64,000 nucleotides of DNA from Apteryx mantelli (Eukaryota; Chordata; Aves; Apterygiformes; Apterygidae), in contig NC_089980.1 in assembly GCF_036417845.1 (NCBI RefSeq), forward strand, positions 134,256,516 to 134,320,515, written 5' to 3'. Numbering within the stretch: the stretch's first letter is position 1; every line of letters begins with the position of its first letter. Of this stretch, positions 10,001 through 23,459 are shown piece after piece. The translations under genes were made by a program, and so were the position numbers. The notes under the pieces were generated by a model that was given only the letters and a program-made list of their open reading frames with translations, was not told where the DNA came from and ran no database searches.

Positions 10001-11590
10001 TAGTTCAGTACTGTCAGGGGAGTTCAGGGCATGGTTTATCTGCTCATGTACAGGTGCCTCCTGCAGGGGCAGCTGAATCACGAACACACACTTAAATTTG
10101 CATATCGTAATTGCAGACTGAATCCTGTCCCAATTTAACATTTTTAAGCACTTTCAGTCTTCAATGCCTGTATTATCTAAGGACATGATTCAGAGACCCA
10201 CATACATCTGAAATACCCTGAGTTACCCTGCCTGGTCTCCAGTGACCATCTCAGAAGACTGCAGGTTTTCTGAAGTTCTGTGTCATGGGCACCAGGTCCG
10301 CATGGATGTCCAAGGTATCCATCAACTGTATCAAACCCAGATCTGACCACAGTGAGACCTGAGACATGCCCCTGGCAGATAGACAAACACCTACGTTTAG
10401 GTGTCTTAGTCACAAATGAAGACTGCCTTTCCTGTCATAAAATGGAAAAGGATTAGACTTACCTTGCAAAAGCATAGACTTATCTCGTAATAGATGTCAC
10501 AAATGAAATAATATCCTTATTCTCCTTCTCGTCAATGGAGAGATGAAACATTTATGAGCTACAGTTTATCTCCTTCTAATACACATCTAAAAGAAGCCAG
10601 TGCCTGAATGTACCTACTTGTCTCCTGATAGAAAACCAAACTTAGGATGACCAGCTCCTGAGCAGAGAGTTATTAGACTTAGTTAACTTGCTGTGATGAA
10701 CCTTGATCATGGATCTCACCCAGGTGTAAAGAAAGATAGTATAGTAGTCAGATACTTCATTATCACCTTTAACTATGTGCTAAGATGGAGAACAGAAGAC
10801 AAAGAAAGCAAACAATAGACCCAAATTTGAGCAAGAACAAAGACACCCAAGAGAAATTTCAAAGCCAAGTCTCCCAGCCCTGTAAATCCCCAGACACATG
10901 CACATATATCTTTACTCCCCGTTAAAGACCCTCTTATGAACCCAAAACTCTCTAGCCCTTTTGCTTTCTCTTTCCAGTCACACATTGTAGTTAAGGTGTC
11001 TCAATGTCTTTGCATGGAAAACTAGAAGAGGTAAATGATGAAGTTTTATTCCCTAGAGAAGGCTTCATCACTTCTCAGCCACAGCAGTCATCTCAGGCCA
11101 TGAGCTGCACTAGTCTATGCTGTGTCCTGAAACTCTTGCTGTGCTAGGTGTCAAAAGTAAGCAGTACATGGAAAGTCTTTCTCAATCACTGAAAGAAATA
11201 GCCTATTTTGGAGAAGGGAATGGCTGACAGGTATCTTCTGGCACTGCTTAAGATTTGCTTTTGACTGAATTTGCCTTGTTCAGTAAATACATAGCTGGGT
11301 ACCACTCACTGCCGAGCTGTGTCTCTTACATGGGCAACAAGAAGGGTACTTGTGTCTCCTGCCAGTGACAGCTGCTCTATATGAAGCCCTGTAAAGTGTA
11401 ACTCTAAGGAGGAGTTCTTGGAGACAATTTGCAGGATGCAATTTGCATGCTGCTGCAGGCTCTCATCCCTATCTGTACTTGCATATAGGTCTCATGCCTG
11501 CCCTAGTGCAGAGCAGGACTGAGGTGCTGGTAACCACCAAGGGTCCACCTGCACCAAGGATGACTGCCAGTCACCTGTGGAGTGTACCAG
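7090..11590. other. No recognisable gene or repeat
   Basis: Mixed-composition unique DNA. It contains a run of nine or ten C near 8725, short A/T tracts, and no frame with domain-like features. A minus-strand frame at 9712-9488 is cysteine-rich but does not have defensin spacing. No beta-defensin signal exon (ATG-A-[AG]-G-[AG]-T followed by a leucine-rich stretch and GT donor) was found here on either strand. Confidence 0.5.
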
Positions 11591-12440
11591 TCCAATGCAG
11601 GGACCAATTTTTGTGAATGTCTTCAGCAATGACCTGGAAAAAAAAAGCAAGGAGTGAAATCTGAAGGTTTGTGATCTTTTTTTCAGGTTTTTTAAAGCTG
11701 TGTGGGTTGCAAGGAACCTCATAAAACGGAGTGAGTGGGCAAATAATAGAGGATAGAAGCGGTTCAGTGCAATGCATCTAGGAAAAATAATCCAGGCTGT
11801 GACACAGAACTAGAAAACAGTTAGAACTCAGGAAAGACATCCTGGAGTCACTGTGGACAGTGCTCTGAAATTGTCAGCTCAGTGAGTCACCAGCGCCTGG
11901 AAAAACCAACACAGTGCTGGGCACCATCAGGAAGGGGGAAGGCAAGATGGGGTGTCATCTTGCTGCTGGAAAAAGTCCTGCTGGGCCCACATCTTGGGTA
12001 TGGCGTATAGTCCTGGGTTCTGCATGTCATGAAGGACATGCTGGAGCTGGAGAAGGTCCAGAGAAGGACAACTGAAATGACAAAGGCGACGGAGCAGCTG
12101 CCTTATGGAGAGAGAATAAAGAGTCCGGGACTTGTCATTTTGGAAAGGAGAAGACTGGTGGTGGTGGTGGTGGTGGGGATAGGACTAAGGTTTGCAAAAT
12201 CATGAAGGGAGGGGATATGGTGAACATGGAACTGATGTTGACCAAATCCCATAGTACAGGAACTGGTGGCACTTGAGGAAACTAGAAGGAGCTCAGTTTA
12301 AAACAGATTTAAAAAATCCCTTTTTTTATACTGCAGACAGCAAATTTCTGGACTTTGCTGCCATGGGAGGCTGTGGAGGCAGACAGTGTCAGCAAAGTCA
12401 AAAAGGACTAGACATATTCATAGACAGCAGGTCCACAAAT
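11590..12440 (+). mobile_element. Old CR1-type LINE, 3' half
   Basis: Recognisable CR1 RT-terminal landmarks appear on the plus strand: TTTGTGAATGTCTTCAGCAATGACCTGGA, the AATGCATCTAGG block, CCTGGAGTCACTGTGGACAGTGCT, CAACACAGTGCTGGGCACCATCAGGAA, GAGCTGGAGAAGGTCCAGAGAAGG, and the late 3' block TTTCTGGACTTTGCTGCCATGGGAGGCTGTGGAGG. It lacks the (ATTCTGTG) type end and differs from the younger copies in this window, so it belongs to an older or different CR1 subfamily. A TGG microsatellite has grown inside it. Confidence 0.75.
12156..12177 (+). repeat. (TGG)n microsatellite
   Basis: Seven perfect TGG units inside the CR1 copy. Confidence 0.9.
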
Positions 12441-15400
12441 GAGTAATAAAAGGATAGGCAGAGGTGTTCATTCTAGTGTACTTATTCCCGCAGCGGTGGG
12501 TGCTGGAGGAGTATGAGATGACTGGTTGACAGAAAGTGTCCAGGTTTGCATGGTGTCCCTGAACAACATATTGGATTCTTGCTGCCAGAGACCACGTCCT
12601 GGGCCAGACGGGCTGAGAGGACATTTCTGATGGTCTTGTGTTATAACATGAGGTCAAGATTGCCACATCAGAGAGATGCTGGGGCTTTTGTCTTTCCCAA
12701 TGCATTTTTTTTGCTGTTATAAAGGAGTCAATATTTATCTTTCTCTGCAGAGAGAGGAGACAGACTTTCAGATATGACACTGACTGATACCTTTAAAAGC
12801 AGACCATAAACCAGGTGTGACACGAGATGGATTATCATACAGGAATCCAGAAGAGATAAATATTTCATTGGAATGATTTCAGGGCAAAACAACAATAAAA
12901 AGAGCTGAAAGTAATTCCTTATCTCTACCTCCCATTTGTTGCAGTCCCCAAATCTGAACACACATACCTGCACACGCACACACACACAAGGTTCCACCTT
13001 TCTCTTAAATAGTTTTTCTAAGAGCCGTCTAACTTCTTTATCCCATTGTTCCAATCAAATCTTCAAATCTCTTGCAACATCGGGTTCAAGACCTGCATTC
13101 ATAACGAGATGTTTTTATCTCTCTTTTCTATTTTTCACTTGCTTTTCCAGGTGCAGATCTCAGATACAATCCTGAATGAAGGCCAGGTTGTCTCCTCAGA
13201 AGCTGAATGAATGTCAGAACTAAATGTAGTAAGAAGACCTAGAAGAAACACAGGTGCTGAAATAGAAACAGACACTGACACTGGTGGTAAGATGCAATCA
13301 AGAATAAATTTTTAAAACGGATAAATATTTAAAAGTAAGGGATACAAGTCAGAGCTCATCAGTTTGCAGATAACTGTTCTTCCAATCCAATACTGTTCCC
13401 TGCTTTATTATTACTCTTTTTTCATTTTAAAAGCCCCAAAAGTGTGCCAGATACCTCATATGCCTTATTTTTACTGTGAAGAACTTGTGAATTTCTCCCA
13501 AGAGAGCAAGGGCCATGACTGGGCTGGTGTGTAAGACCCTGCCCAGCACATCATTCCCCCTCGCCCAGGGCTGGTGCAAGGTCACACACTGGAACAATAC
13601 TAGGGTGGCCCTTTGCTTGCAGCATCTCAGATGCGCAGGTAGCCAGAGGCTGCAGATGTGGCTCACCATGCCGTCCCTGACAGGCGCTGCCCTGACCGAA
13701 CCCCTGTGCAATCTTAGACAAGTCATGTCGTAAGAAACTTGAGAAAAGTTGTGCAGGGTCATTCTGAAAGTTGCTCTAGTCCAGGAACCTGTCTCTTACA
13801 GTGACAAACCTATAGTTGCATTTTCCTTGATACACTCTCTTAGCTTCCTCTGACTGACACTTGCTTCCAGAAATGAGATTTTTTGCATGTTTACCAGCCT
13901 TCCCAGAGTATTTTCCTGTGGATTTGTCCAATCATTCTTGAACATACACGTTGCAAGAGAGAGAATTGTGAGTTATTTTTCTCACTGATCAGGAGGAGAT
14001 GAAAGGACACACAGATGATATGTCGGTATTCTTCCACAGCTGCCAGACAAACTCAGACACTACTCTTATTGCTGGCCCAAATCATGTAAATTCGCAGTAA
14101 GCAGCAGTTAGTTACACAATTACCAAGGGAGGCAAGTTCAGCTAAAAATGGACCACGTGCAATGCCCTGACAAGACTCAGCAGAAGTCTGGCTTCTCTCC
14201 CCTCATCTGCTTCCTTCTTTCTGTGCCTCTATTTGCCTTTTCATCTGGTGACTTCCCACTAAGTCAGTGCCTGTGAAGGTGCCAAGGGGGGAGGTACCAA
14301 GTGTAACAGAGACTACTGAATTTCAGTGCAAAAGAAACCATGATTAACAAGACATGGAAGATTTGTCTATAAAAAACTTCACTGTTTCAGCCTACAATAC
14401 ATTTATTTATACATTTCCATCAGGAAATTAACAGGCAAAATCCACTGCTTGTCCATTCCCCCACCAGGGTGAGGTCCCTGCTTTATATAGCTGGAAAAAG
14501 GCAGGGGAAGGGCAGTGCAGGTGCATCAATCCTGGTTAACTTTGATTCCCCAACCTGATAGACCTGTCAACTGGGACAGACCTTCACTGATTTGTACCAG
14601 TGGAGGATGAGAAACTGCTTCTCAGACATTTGTGCATGGAAACGCTGCTGAATCTCCTTTCCCTTGTACAAATGACTCCCCAGGATTTTGACACTTATGT
14701 AAGAGTAGGAGCTATGCGCCAAAGTGGTTTTGTCCCATAGCTTCCTTCCTTCCTTCCAACAAAAGAAAGGTTAGGTCCTGCAGCTTTGTTTTACCGTGCT
14801 GTAAAATGGTGATCTAAAGACCATGCTGCAGTCAAGAGGAATGTGCACAGAGGATCCAAAAGGGCAGCACTGATTCTGCTCTTCGAAGCAGCTTTATGGT
14901 TCTGAAATTGCTGCACTCAAAAATGCTGTTGCAAATATATCATTGCATAAGACCTACATCCTTTATACTTTCCTTTATACTTCGGAGGGTGAGAGAGTGG
15001 GCCCAGCTGTTCCAGCTGCTCTATGAGCAGCCTCTGTCACATTCAGCTGCATAGTCAAGACAACTCTCCATCTTTTTCCTTCCTCCAGCAATGCACTCTG
15101 TTGGATTGGCTCTCCTACTGCCCACCATTAAATAGCGTCAGTGCATGTTAGGGTATTATTTGCTTACCAAAGTTTCCCTGTACGTTTTCTGTCCTTCTGC
15201 CTCAACCCAGTGGAAGGGTTAGATGGAAAAGAGATGCCGGATTATAAGGTCAGGTATGTACATATTCACAATCAGCTTCAGGTTATCTGAGTAGGCAGCC
15301 CAGAGGATTCTGCTTCGCAAGTCCTGCCTGAAAAGCAGCAATCCATGGGGCTTGCCTGTGAAGAGGTAATGTATTTTTGCTGTGAAGAGTTATGTTTTTT

Positions 15401-18400
15401 TTTTCTTTTTTCCATTTTTTGTAAATCTTTACCAAGGCCAAACTTTTACATGTGCTCTTTGTACCAACGCCCACAAAACTAGATGCAATGACCCTTTGAA
15501 GGGCTGAGGATGAGGGTGAAAGCTGGGTGAAACTGTGTATTATACCCCCTGCAAAAGCGTGGGTGTGAAAATTGTGCTCTTGTGAAATGCAGCCCTGACT
15601 GGTGCTAGCAAAACTTGGCCTTTCTGAAGGTCATTTGCTGGCAGTGTCTGGGCTCATTACCCAGGAGGAATCCCGTCCTACGAGGCAGGGGTTAGGTGCA
15701 ACCATTAAAAGCATCGTTTCTTGGCAACGTCATGCAAGGAGGAGCAGGTGCTATTAGCCGTGGGTGGCTCTGCGGAGACCTTTATGCAGAAGGCTAGAAG
15801 TGACCCTCCATGGCAGCAGGGCTGAGTCACTGCAAACGGCCTTGAGAGTTTTGTCAACTTCAGCGGACAAAAATCAGATTGGCTTATGTCCTATCAGCAT
15901 GTCTGTGAACAAGGGAGTTCAAAAATCATCAGCTCAGTGGCTTACCTTTCCATTTGAGTGACTCTTTCCGGCTGGCCTTTACAGATGTTGCTGTAGCAAT
16001 CCCATTCCCAGCTAAAATTAGGCCAGATTTCATCCCCCAGCATGGCCAGGTCCATGGGAGAAAGCAGGAGCAGGGATAGGGAGAAAAGGAGAGACCAGAG
16101 AGGTGTGGAAGCACTATTGGTGGATGGGGTGATGAAATAAGGAGGCAGAGAGCAGATTGACACGATGATCCCAGAGGCTGATGATAGATGCTTATCTATC
16201 CCTACCACAAGGAGATAATTAGTGGAATACCTCCTTGGGAATTATATACAACAAAAGTAATCCTGGGTGGATTAGCCAGACTGGCTGACCCTTACTGTCT
16301 CTGCCCTCTAAGAGGTAGCGTGGTCCTATATAGAGGCCTTTCAACCCACAAAGGGGACAGTTCCTGCAAGAAATTAAACTGAAATTAGCTGCGGTCCCAG
16401 AAAATCCCCCAGAGTCATCACTCTTTATTTGTCACCTGACCACAGCCATCACTAAGTGCTTGTCACTGTACTTGCATGGCAAGTAGAGGTTTAGTTTTGG
16501 TGATGAAGACACAAGAAAAGATCTCTTGGCCCCCAACCAGGCACTGCCTCTCTTCTCTTCCAGTCCCCAGTGGACACAGCCCATCACGTGGCAGAGGGCA
16601 AATATTGCATGTGCTTCAGGTCTTGTGCACATTATGCAATCCACTGATTAGTTCACTGGAAATCAATTGTGTAATTTATTACATAATTGCAAGGCCCGGG
16701 CTTTACCTGTGGTACTGACCTAAGGAAACATAATCTGCTTCCCGGAAGGCTAGAAATGCCTCTGCATCAGGATCGGTACCAAACTCCATCATTTAGTAAT
16801 CACCCAGAGCCTGTTCAATAGAGACACTCTGCTGCTAAGGATCCTCTCTGTGTGATCAGCATCTCAGCAGAATTTCAGCCACAGGAACCCTTACAGCACT
16901 ACTTTAGTTTCCTAGTATAAAAGCCTTCATTTCTACTTCAGAACCAAGACAGTGGTCAATTTAAGGAGTGAAAGCAGGAAACTACGGGAAGCCATGCCGA
17001 TTTTCAGTGTTGTCATGCACAAGTCTGCTCAGTGTTGACTCACTGTACAGATTGCAACATCAGGACACATGCGACTGAGATCAAAGAAACCAAGGGTAGA
17101 CAAACTGCAAATAGGTGATTATTGATTAGGTTCCCAAACCTCAGCACTTCACTGTCCCTGAACCTTATATAGAGAGTGGCTCTCCAGCCTCCTTTTCTGC
17201 CCCTCTTCTGATATTGTTTGCAAAGTCTTGAAAACTTCAGATATAAAGCACAACTGAAGAACAAAGACTTATCATAATTAATTAATGTATTTTATTTGTG
17301 ACTAATGGAAGATGAAGCACTGTAAACATAATTCACTCTGCATGTATTGCAAGGATTTGTACTACTATTACTCACCAGTTCTCATTCAGGAGAACACTGA
17401 AGCGTGTGCTAACTTTAACTTGGTTTCAATGGGATGTAAGCATGTGCTTTGCTGGCTAATCGTGTGCCTATGTGCTTTTAAATACATACTCATAGTTAGA
17501 ATGGCAGAATCAAGTCTTACCAGTGCCCAAATACATGTACACCTTATAGACAACAGTTCCCAGAAGCATAATAGTTCTTATACTATTAAATACCTGCATC
17601 TTGATGATTTATTAGTCGTTAACTGTTAAGTTGTGTTTAAGAGAACTTCTTTGAGAAAAAGTAGACCTGAAAAGCAATCAGCACCATGTATATGATTCTC
17701 ATTATGAACTGCGTTTAGCTAGAGGTAGCTAGTCAACCAAGAAGAGTAGAAGAAAAGAAGAAGAAAAGAAAAATGTTTACCTTGAGGAAGACTGTAAAAT
17801 TTACTCAGTCACTCTGTGTGCTTGATTATTGAGAGAAGATGATGTTTCCAAGGGCTGGCCACTCAGCATTTTAGATTTTGCTTGTAATTTACCTTTGGAA
17901 AGCTGTGATTCTAGGGCAAAATTTAGCAAAATTGGATTAAAAACATCAAAACATAAATATCTCTTTATCCATCATAGGTTAACACAACTTCCTATTATTA
18001 ACCAGAGGGAAATAAAAGGAGTACCATTCTGAGACACTGCTCCCCTCATGATCATGCAGAGATCTCTTTCTGCTGATGTACCAAGTCCTTCTTTTGCACT
18101 TAGCCACTGAGGCACAAGTAGGAGAGCTTCTACTATGATTGGTTGGCATCCCTTCATGATCACAAAGACAGAATTAGAAGTCATTTGAGTGTCATGTGTT
18201 TATTCCCTCTCTCTCATTTACTATCAGTTGTTGCATGGAGTTCTTTGTCTTGTTTGTACTGCAGTATTCTTACATAAGAATTTAAGTAAAGCCCCCCAAA
18301 AGCTGTTTTTGAGAGAGCCTGATTTCTCTAGGGTAGGTACCTACATCCGCTTGTGTTCCCAGATCATGTCTGGAAGTTAACACTCACCAGAGATCTCTGC

Positions 18401-20950
18401 AGGAGAGCCTCATTCCTGGTCCTGGCTGCCGTGGGGCATAGCTTGATGCACACACCATCATGTTCCAGCCTCAGGTCACCGCTGCGCTGCCCACACGGCT
18501 CTGCTCTTCAGGCACTTCATACAGGTTTGGCCCGATTTTAAGCAACTGGTTTGCACCTGTCTTTGTTTTTTGCTGGGAGCCAGAGTCATGGAATTTTCCT
18601 ATTGCTCTGAAAGAAATTTTCAGGCTACCCGTGCTAGTGGGCTAGTGGGTTGCTCACTTTGCAAGAGTGCTGCTCTCTTTCTGAAAGAAATAAGGCTGTC
18701 TGGCAAGAACCATGAAGGAGACAACAATTTACAACACTGAGATTTAAGCCATTTGATGCTGGTAAGAGATTTATTCTGTTCCATAGATGGGGAACAGCAT
18801 ACAGCCCTGAAAGCGAGGGGAGCTGGTTCAAATATTGCACATGGTGGAAGAGAGTAGTCATTACCTTCCCCACTGTCACATTCTGTTTTTCCTTGTGGAA
18901 AACTTGACTCCTCCCTAGTATAAACTGCATCAGGGAGCACTTAAAAAGCATGTTTCTGTCTGCAAAATGTCACTACATCTTCAGCCTGTCTACATGAAGG
19001 ATAGATGGGGGAAAACTCATTTTTCTTTGGATTTTCCTCCATAAAACAAAAGGGTTTCATTTCCTGGTTTCTTCATGTTCATATTCTCAGTCAGGTGTCT
19101 GTCTCTCAGCCATTGTCACAGGATGTCACTCAGCCATGACAACTTACTGAAAGAGAAAAGACATGAGTGATGAATCAGCTCAGACTGCAGACCCTCTCTC
19201 CATTAGAAAGGGGAAAAGTTGGAGAGTTGGTGACAAAAAGAGAATACTTTCTAAGGCAATGGGACGAAAAAGGAGATTTTGGAGAGTTTGCTGGTTTCTG
19301 GTAATTAGAGCTGATGGTTGGAAGATGGAAAAAAATATTTATCGTAGTGTTATTCCCTGTGTGAGCACTTATGTGACTCACCTTGCTGCTACTTTCTTTT
19401 AGCTGCTTAAGCTTGCCTGTTGCTATGTAGATTAAACATAAACATCAGTAATGTCTTCGTCCTATTAATAATTCTCAGAACAAAAATACCATTAACTTCC
19501 AGTTAAATCTGGTAAATGAGGTAATAAGGAAGCAAACTGCTGAACCTGAATGCCAGAGGTAGGAACTACAGGAATGGCTGGGTTTTGACAGGGGTTAACT
19601 TGTTGGTTATGTGTGATGGTATCTGGACAAAAAGAAGATTCCTATGGGTACAAGAGCTATTGCAGTGGTTTGACATCTGCAAGCCCAGGACTTCATTAAG
19701 AAAAAAACTTTCAGTGTTTCATCCTCTTACTAGTGTTTCTCAAACAATTTACAGCCACTGTGAAGATGCTCTGAAGTGAAGTTCAAGAAGACCTTGCACT
19801 TTTAAGCATTCTGTCTGCCCAACTATTTCACTCAACCTCAGTATTATTAAAACAGATGACAGGCCTGCGCCTCTGATACTGCAAATGCAGCTCTGCCAAA
19901 GCCTTGCAAAACACTTGCAGTTGGGGAGAGTGGGAAGAGTTGGAGTAAGAGGAGTGATATTCACAACAACAGTCCTTAGACGTGGGCAGCTCCCCTGCAA
20001 GGGAGTTTAGAAAGACTCCTCCAAGACTGAGTTCATTGCAGCTGGAGTTAAGTCTTTTCTCTGAATCACCTTCTGGAAGCCTGTCTGTTTTCACTGGGAC
20101 ATCATAAATACTACCCACCCTGGGGTTAAAGTTAGCTACTTAAAACTTGTCCAGGAATTCAGAACCCCTATTTCCCTTTGAAACTGGAAATCACATTCCC
20201 TTCACTGTAAGAAGAGCAATCACACCTGTAATACCTATGCAACTTAACAGACTTTTAAGGAATCAGCCCATTCTCCCATCATTTCAGGGAAATAAGAGGG
20301 GAAACAAAAGGGAAAGTCATAGATACACTGAAGTCAATGAGACCTTCGGATATTACCTCAGTTCCTAATCCAAGGGCAGCTTTTATCCCTCTGCAGGCTT
20401 AGTAGGATCCCCAGTTAAATCCAAGCAAAGCACTCAAGGTGGGACATAAGCGAGAAATAAAAGAGAGAGAGATTTTTGTGTCAGCCCTTGTGTCAGCAGG
20501 GGCTGAAGATGCCCTGAAACCTCTTTAAAAAGTGACAGAGAAAAATTTCATCAAGACTCAAATGTTTCCCAATGCTTTTCTCTGCCTTTGATGTTACATC
20601 CCCAGTGACAGGAGCAGGGAGATGGAGACAAAATGTTACATAACTCCTCAGTGAACGAAGGATCCAACGGAGTAGACGCCGATAGTTCCCGACTTCCAAG
20701 CCCTCTCCCTGACCCATCCTCTTGTCTGTTGGATATAGGCTTGCAAAAGCCATGAGAACTCATGCAACTCAGTGAGACTTGGCTGATGGTCAGATTACAC
20801 AAATGGCTAACCAGGTGGAAATTCACTCTTAGGAACTTTCATTGCACATTTCATTGCCGCCTGAGGTATGTGGGATAACCAGTCTACTTTTCAAAAGGTT
20901 GGTTGCAGTTACTGATTGACAGAGCACTCGGACATCAAAATTTCATAATC
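12441..20950. other. Gene-free stretch upstream of AvBD10
   Basis: No gene supported. I searched both strands by eye for paired cysteine codons preceded by a G-x-C motif, hoping to find AvBD11, AvBD12 or AvBD13, which neighbour AvBD10 in chicken, and found none with correct spacing. A purine-rich tract (AGAAGAAAAG type) lies at 17742-17772. The rest is plain moderately AT-rich DNA. Confidence 0.5.
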
Positions 20951-20960
20951 CTGCAAGCCC

Positions 20961-20968
20961 TATAAATA
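20961..20968 (+). promoter_or_regulatory. AvBD10 TATA box
   Basis: TATAAATA lies 107 bases upstream of the AvBD10 start codon. The 5' UTR between them may be continuous, since a transcript start about 30 bases downstream would leave a leader of roughly 75 bases. A TTTTTGCAG at 21028-21036 could alternatively be an acceptor for an upstream non-coding exon. Confidence 0.6.
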
Positions 20969-21067
20969 CCAGGTGCATTTCCCAGTCTCTTCCTCAAAAA
21001 AGCTTCATCCTCCATTGGTCTTTGAGTCTTTTTGCAGGGACACATAGTCCACAGCTGACTGAGAGCC

Positions 21068-23101
21068 ATGAGGATCCTCTACCTGCTCTTTGCTGTTCTC
21101 TTCCTTCTCTTCCAGGCTACTCCAGGTGAGATGCAACACACCTGACTTGTTGCATATTTATTCTTAATCATTTTAGACTGAAAACTGAGGTTTTAACATG
21201 CTCTTCTTCCCACAGGTTATGCAGATCTGGCTTTTGCTGACACCGCAGAGTGCAGGAGCCAGGGAAATTTCTGCCGTGCTGGGTCATGCCCACCCACATT
21301 CTCTGCCTCGGGATCATGCCATGGGGGGCTGCTGAAATGCTGTTCAAAGTAAGTGTCACAGAATGAAGGGCATGAGGGCATTTTCATTCTGCCATTTTAC
21401 CTACTTTGGCTCCTATTTCTTTGATTAGGAAGCACAACTCCGCGGGGCTTGCAGGGTGGCTATTTATCAGAAAGGCCACATGGAGGATGAATGTGTACGA
21501 TAGATGTGTGTTTGAGGAGACAATTCATTTTTCCTGATAGCAGGATTTTTTCTTTCCTTGAGGACTGGAATATGCTTTTGGGGAATTCACTTTAGCTTAA
21601 GATAAAAAGTACTCATCATGCTTTTAATTCTCACAGTAATTTTGTCCTGTTGTTTGCCATGTTCTGATCATTGCTGCCATCAGTGACTTTCCAGGCACGT
21701 GTACTGAATTCATGGGAAATTAGGAAAGGTTCTTTTGTTTTTCCACAAAAGGGATAGTCATGATGTCATAACTTATCCCAGTAGGAGATGTTTAGGCAGA
21801 TATTCAGCCATTGATGTGACCAGACAGAGCCCAGCTAAAAACAGACTCAGATTTGTCTTTTTCTGAGTTTCCCAGACTCCGTGCTCTGTTATGTATAAAC
21901 TTGCCAGGGTTTGAGGGTTCCTAGTAACTGAAAAAATCACAATGAGTTGGCTCCAGAGAACAGGTTTCAAAGCATTTGCTCAGTACGTGGGGATCCTCAG
22001 TCATTAAATTAGCACAGGACTTACCCTAATGATAGGCCAACACAATAGCTGTGAGACAGTGATTAAAAGAAACCCAAATCATATCATCAGTCACTGTCAC
22101 AAAATTAATGATGCTAAGGAAGTGTCCACTTAGGAATTCAGCAATATAAAGGGTGCAGAAACAACTTACTACTGGACAATTTTACAAATGAATGACTCAT
22201 TCCCTCTGCATCTGTGAAAGATCACTCACTTTAGGAGACAATTTCTACTGAGAGTGAATAGACTAGGAATGGCAACAGCAGATCTCCGACACTGAACATC
22301 GTTAAGAAAATCTGTTAGGCCTGATCCAAGTGGAAGTGGGGCTGGGAGATAAGGAAGACCTCTTGAGTTTGATTCCAGGTGTAATGTTTCTAGTGAAAAT
22401 CTTTCTCAAAAGAATGTACCCATAAGTAATTTCAATGGATGTGAATCTTCAGGATTAATATCTCTTCCTAATAGCCTGTTAGATTTTCAGCTAGGTTGAT
22501 TCACTACAGCTGTAGAAGTTGAAACCAACAGGATATTCTGAAGTACAATGTAACTTTTACAAGCTAAGGATCCAACCCGCTGCACTGCTTGAAATGAAGT
22601 CTTAGAAATTGAAACCAAAGGGCTTGATTGACTAGCCTAAAAAAAGGGGTCTGCTGCCATTTGAGATGTTTCAGAATCTAAGCCACATATACAGGTCTGG
22701 CTGATATAGGTCATGACCTATGGGAAACCAGTGGTTTTCAGGAAAGGTGGCAAATGCCAGGCAGATAGCCCAGAGCTCATCAAACGGCACTAGACTTCTG
22801 TGGTTCTTCATTCTGGAGTGAACTGAATCAATATTTTAGCACAACTGGAAATATGACTAGTTTGCCAGTGACCGTAATTCCTGCAGGCTAGATATCTACG
22901 GACCTAGACACCCACCATACATGGGGACCCTTCCATGTAGGTATCTAAACCCAGGTCTTTAAATCAGCAGGCTGAACCCACCCTGTACATTTATTCTGAA
23001 AAGTAATTAGCAGATATCAAGGCTTTTATACGGAGAGCATAGACTGCACTTCAACAAAATAACAAGATCCTTTGTATCCTTACAGAATTATAGCCAAATA
23101 A
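21068..23101 (+). CDS. AvBD10: Avian beta-defensin 10
   Basis: Coding exons are 21068-21125, 21216-21348 and 23086-23101, giving 68 residues. Residues 1-20 form a leucine-rich signal peptide (MRILYLLFAVLFLLFQATPG). The mature part has the six-cysteine pattern C-x6-C-x4-C-x9-C-x6-CC, with the conserved CRAGSCPPTF and SCHGGLLKCC blocks of chicken AvBD10. The first intron is phase 1 (donor gtgaga, acceptor cttcttcccacag). The second is phase 2. The last exon adds only part of one codon, four residues and a stop, ending K-I-I-A-K, which matches the remembered chicken end K-I-P-A-Q. Estimated mature net charge is about +2, the lowest of the five. The product is secreted and antimicrobial by family knowledge, expressed in epithelia of chicken. 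The 1.7 kb second intron is inferred from splice signals only. Confidence 0.93.
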
Positions 23102-23453
23102 GAAGATAAGGCTTTCTGGGTCAATGCCATCATACCAGCAACATTTCCACTGCCTTGAGGGGGTATATTTCATGAATTCCTCCTCTATCTAAACCCTCCT
23201 GCAACTGAGCATTGAAAGAAGCTTCCAGAAGATACATCCTGTTAGCACACTGCTTCTGGAGATCCAGGTTTTTCCTCGCTGAAGTCACTCCCTTTTTTGC
23301 TTTTAATTAATACACAAGCCACTTTGGCACCTTGACCACCTATTCCAGCCTACCTCACGGGGATGTTTGGATTTTCAATCAGTTCAAGTTCAGGCTGTTC
23401 TTGGAAAATGTGGAGCTATATATATATGTGATGTTATTTTATTCACGCACAGA

Positions 23454-23459
23454 AATAAA
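23454..23459 (+). promoter_or_regulatory. AvBD10 polyadenylation signal
   Basis: AATAAA lies about 350 bases after the AvBD10 stop codon. It is the nearest perfect signal, and its position supports the chosen last exon. Confidence 0.6.

Noticed and set aside
13427-13762. Minus-strand 111-codon frame with ...HICSLWLPAHLRCCKQ... resembling AvBD13
   Set aside because: Only some spacings fit. The second and third cysteines are missing and the frame continues far past CC without AvBD13-like sequence.
14050-14180. Minus-strand ...ESCQGIARGPFLAELASLGNCVTNCC... as an AvBD11-13 relic
   Set aside because: Two of six cysteines are absent, distances are wrong, and no signal exon is nearby. Likely chance.
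22568-22600. Alternative third exon for AvBD10 at GATCCAACCCGCTGC (I-Q-P-A-A-L-L)
   Set aside because: The acceptor is CTAAG without a pyrimidine tract, and the tail does not match the chicken AvBD10 end, unlike 23086-23101.
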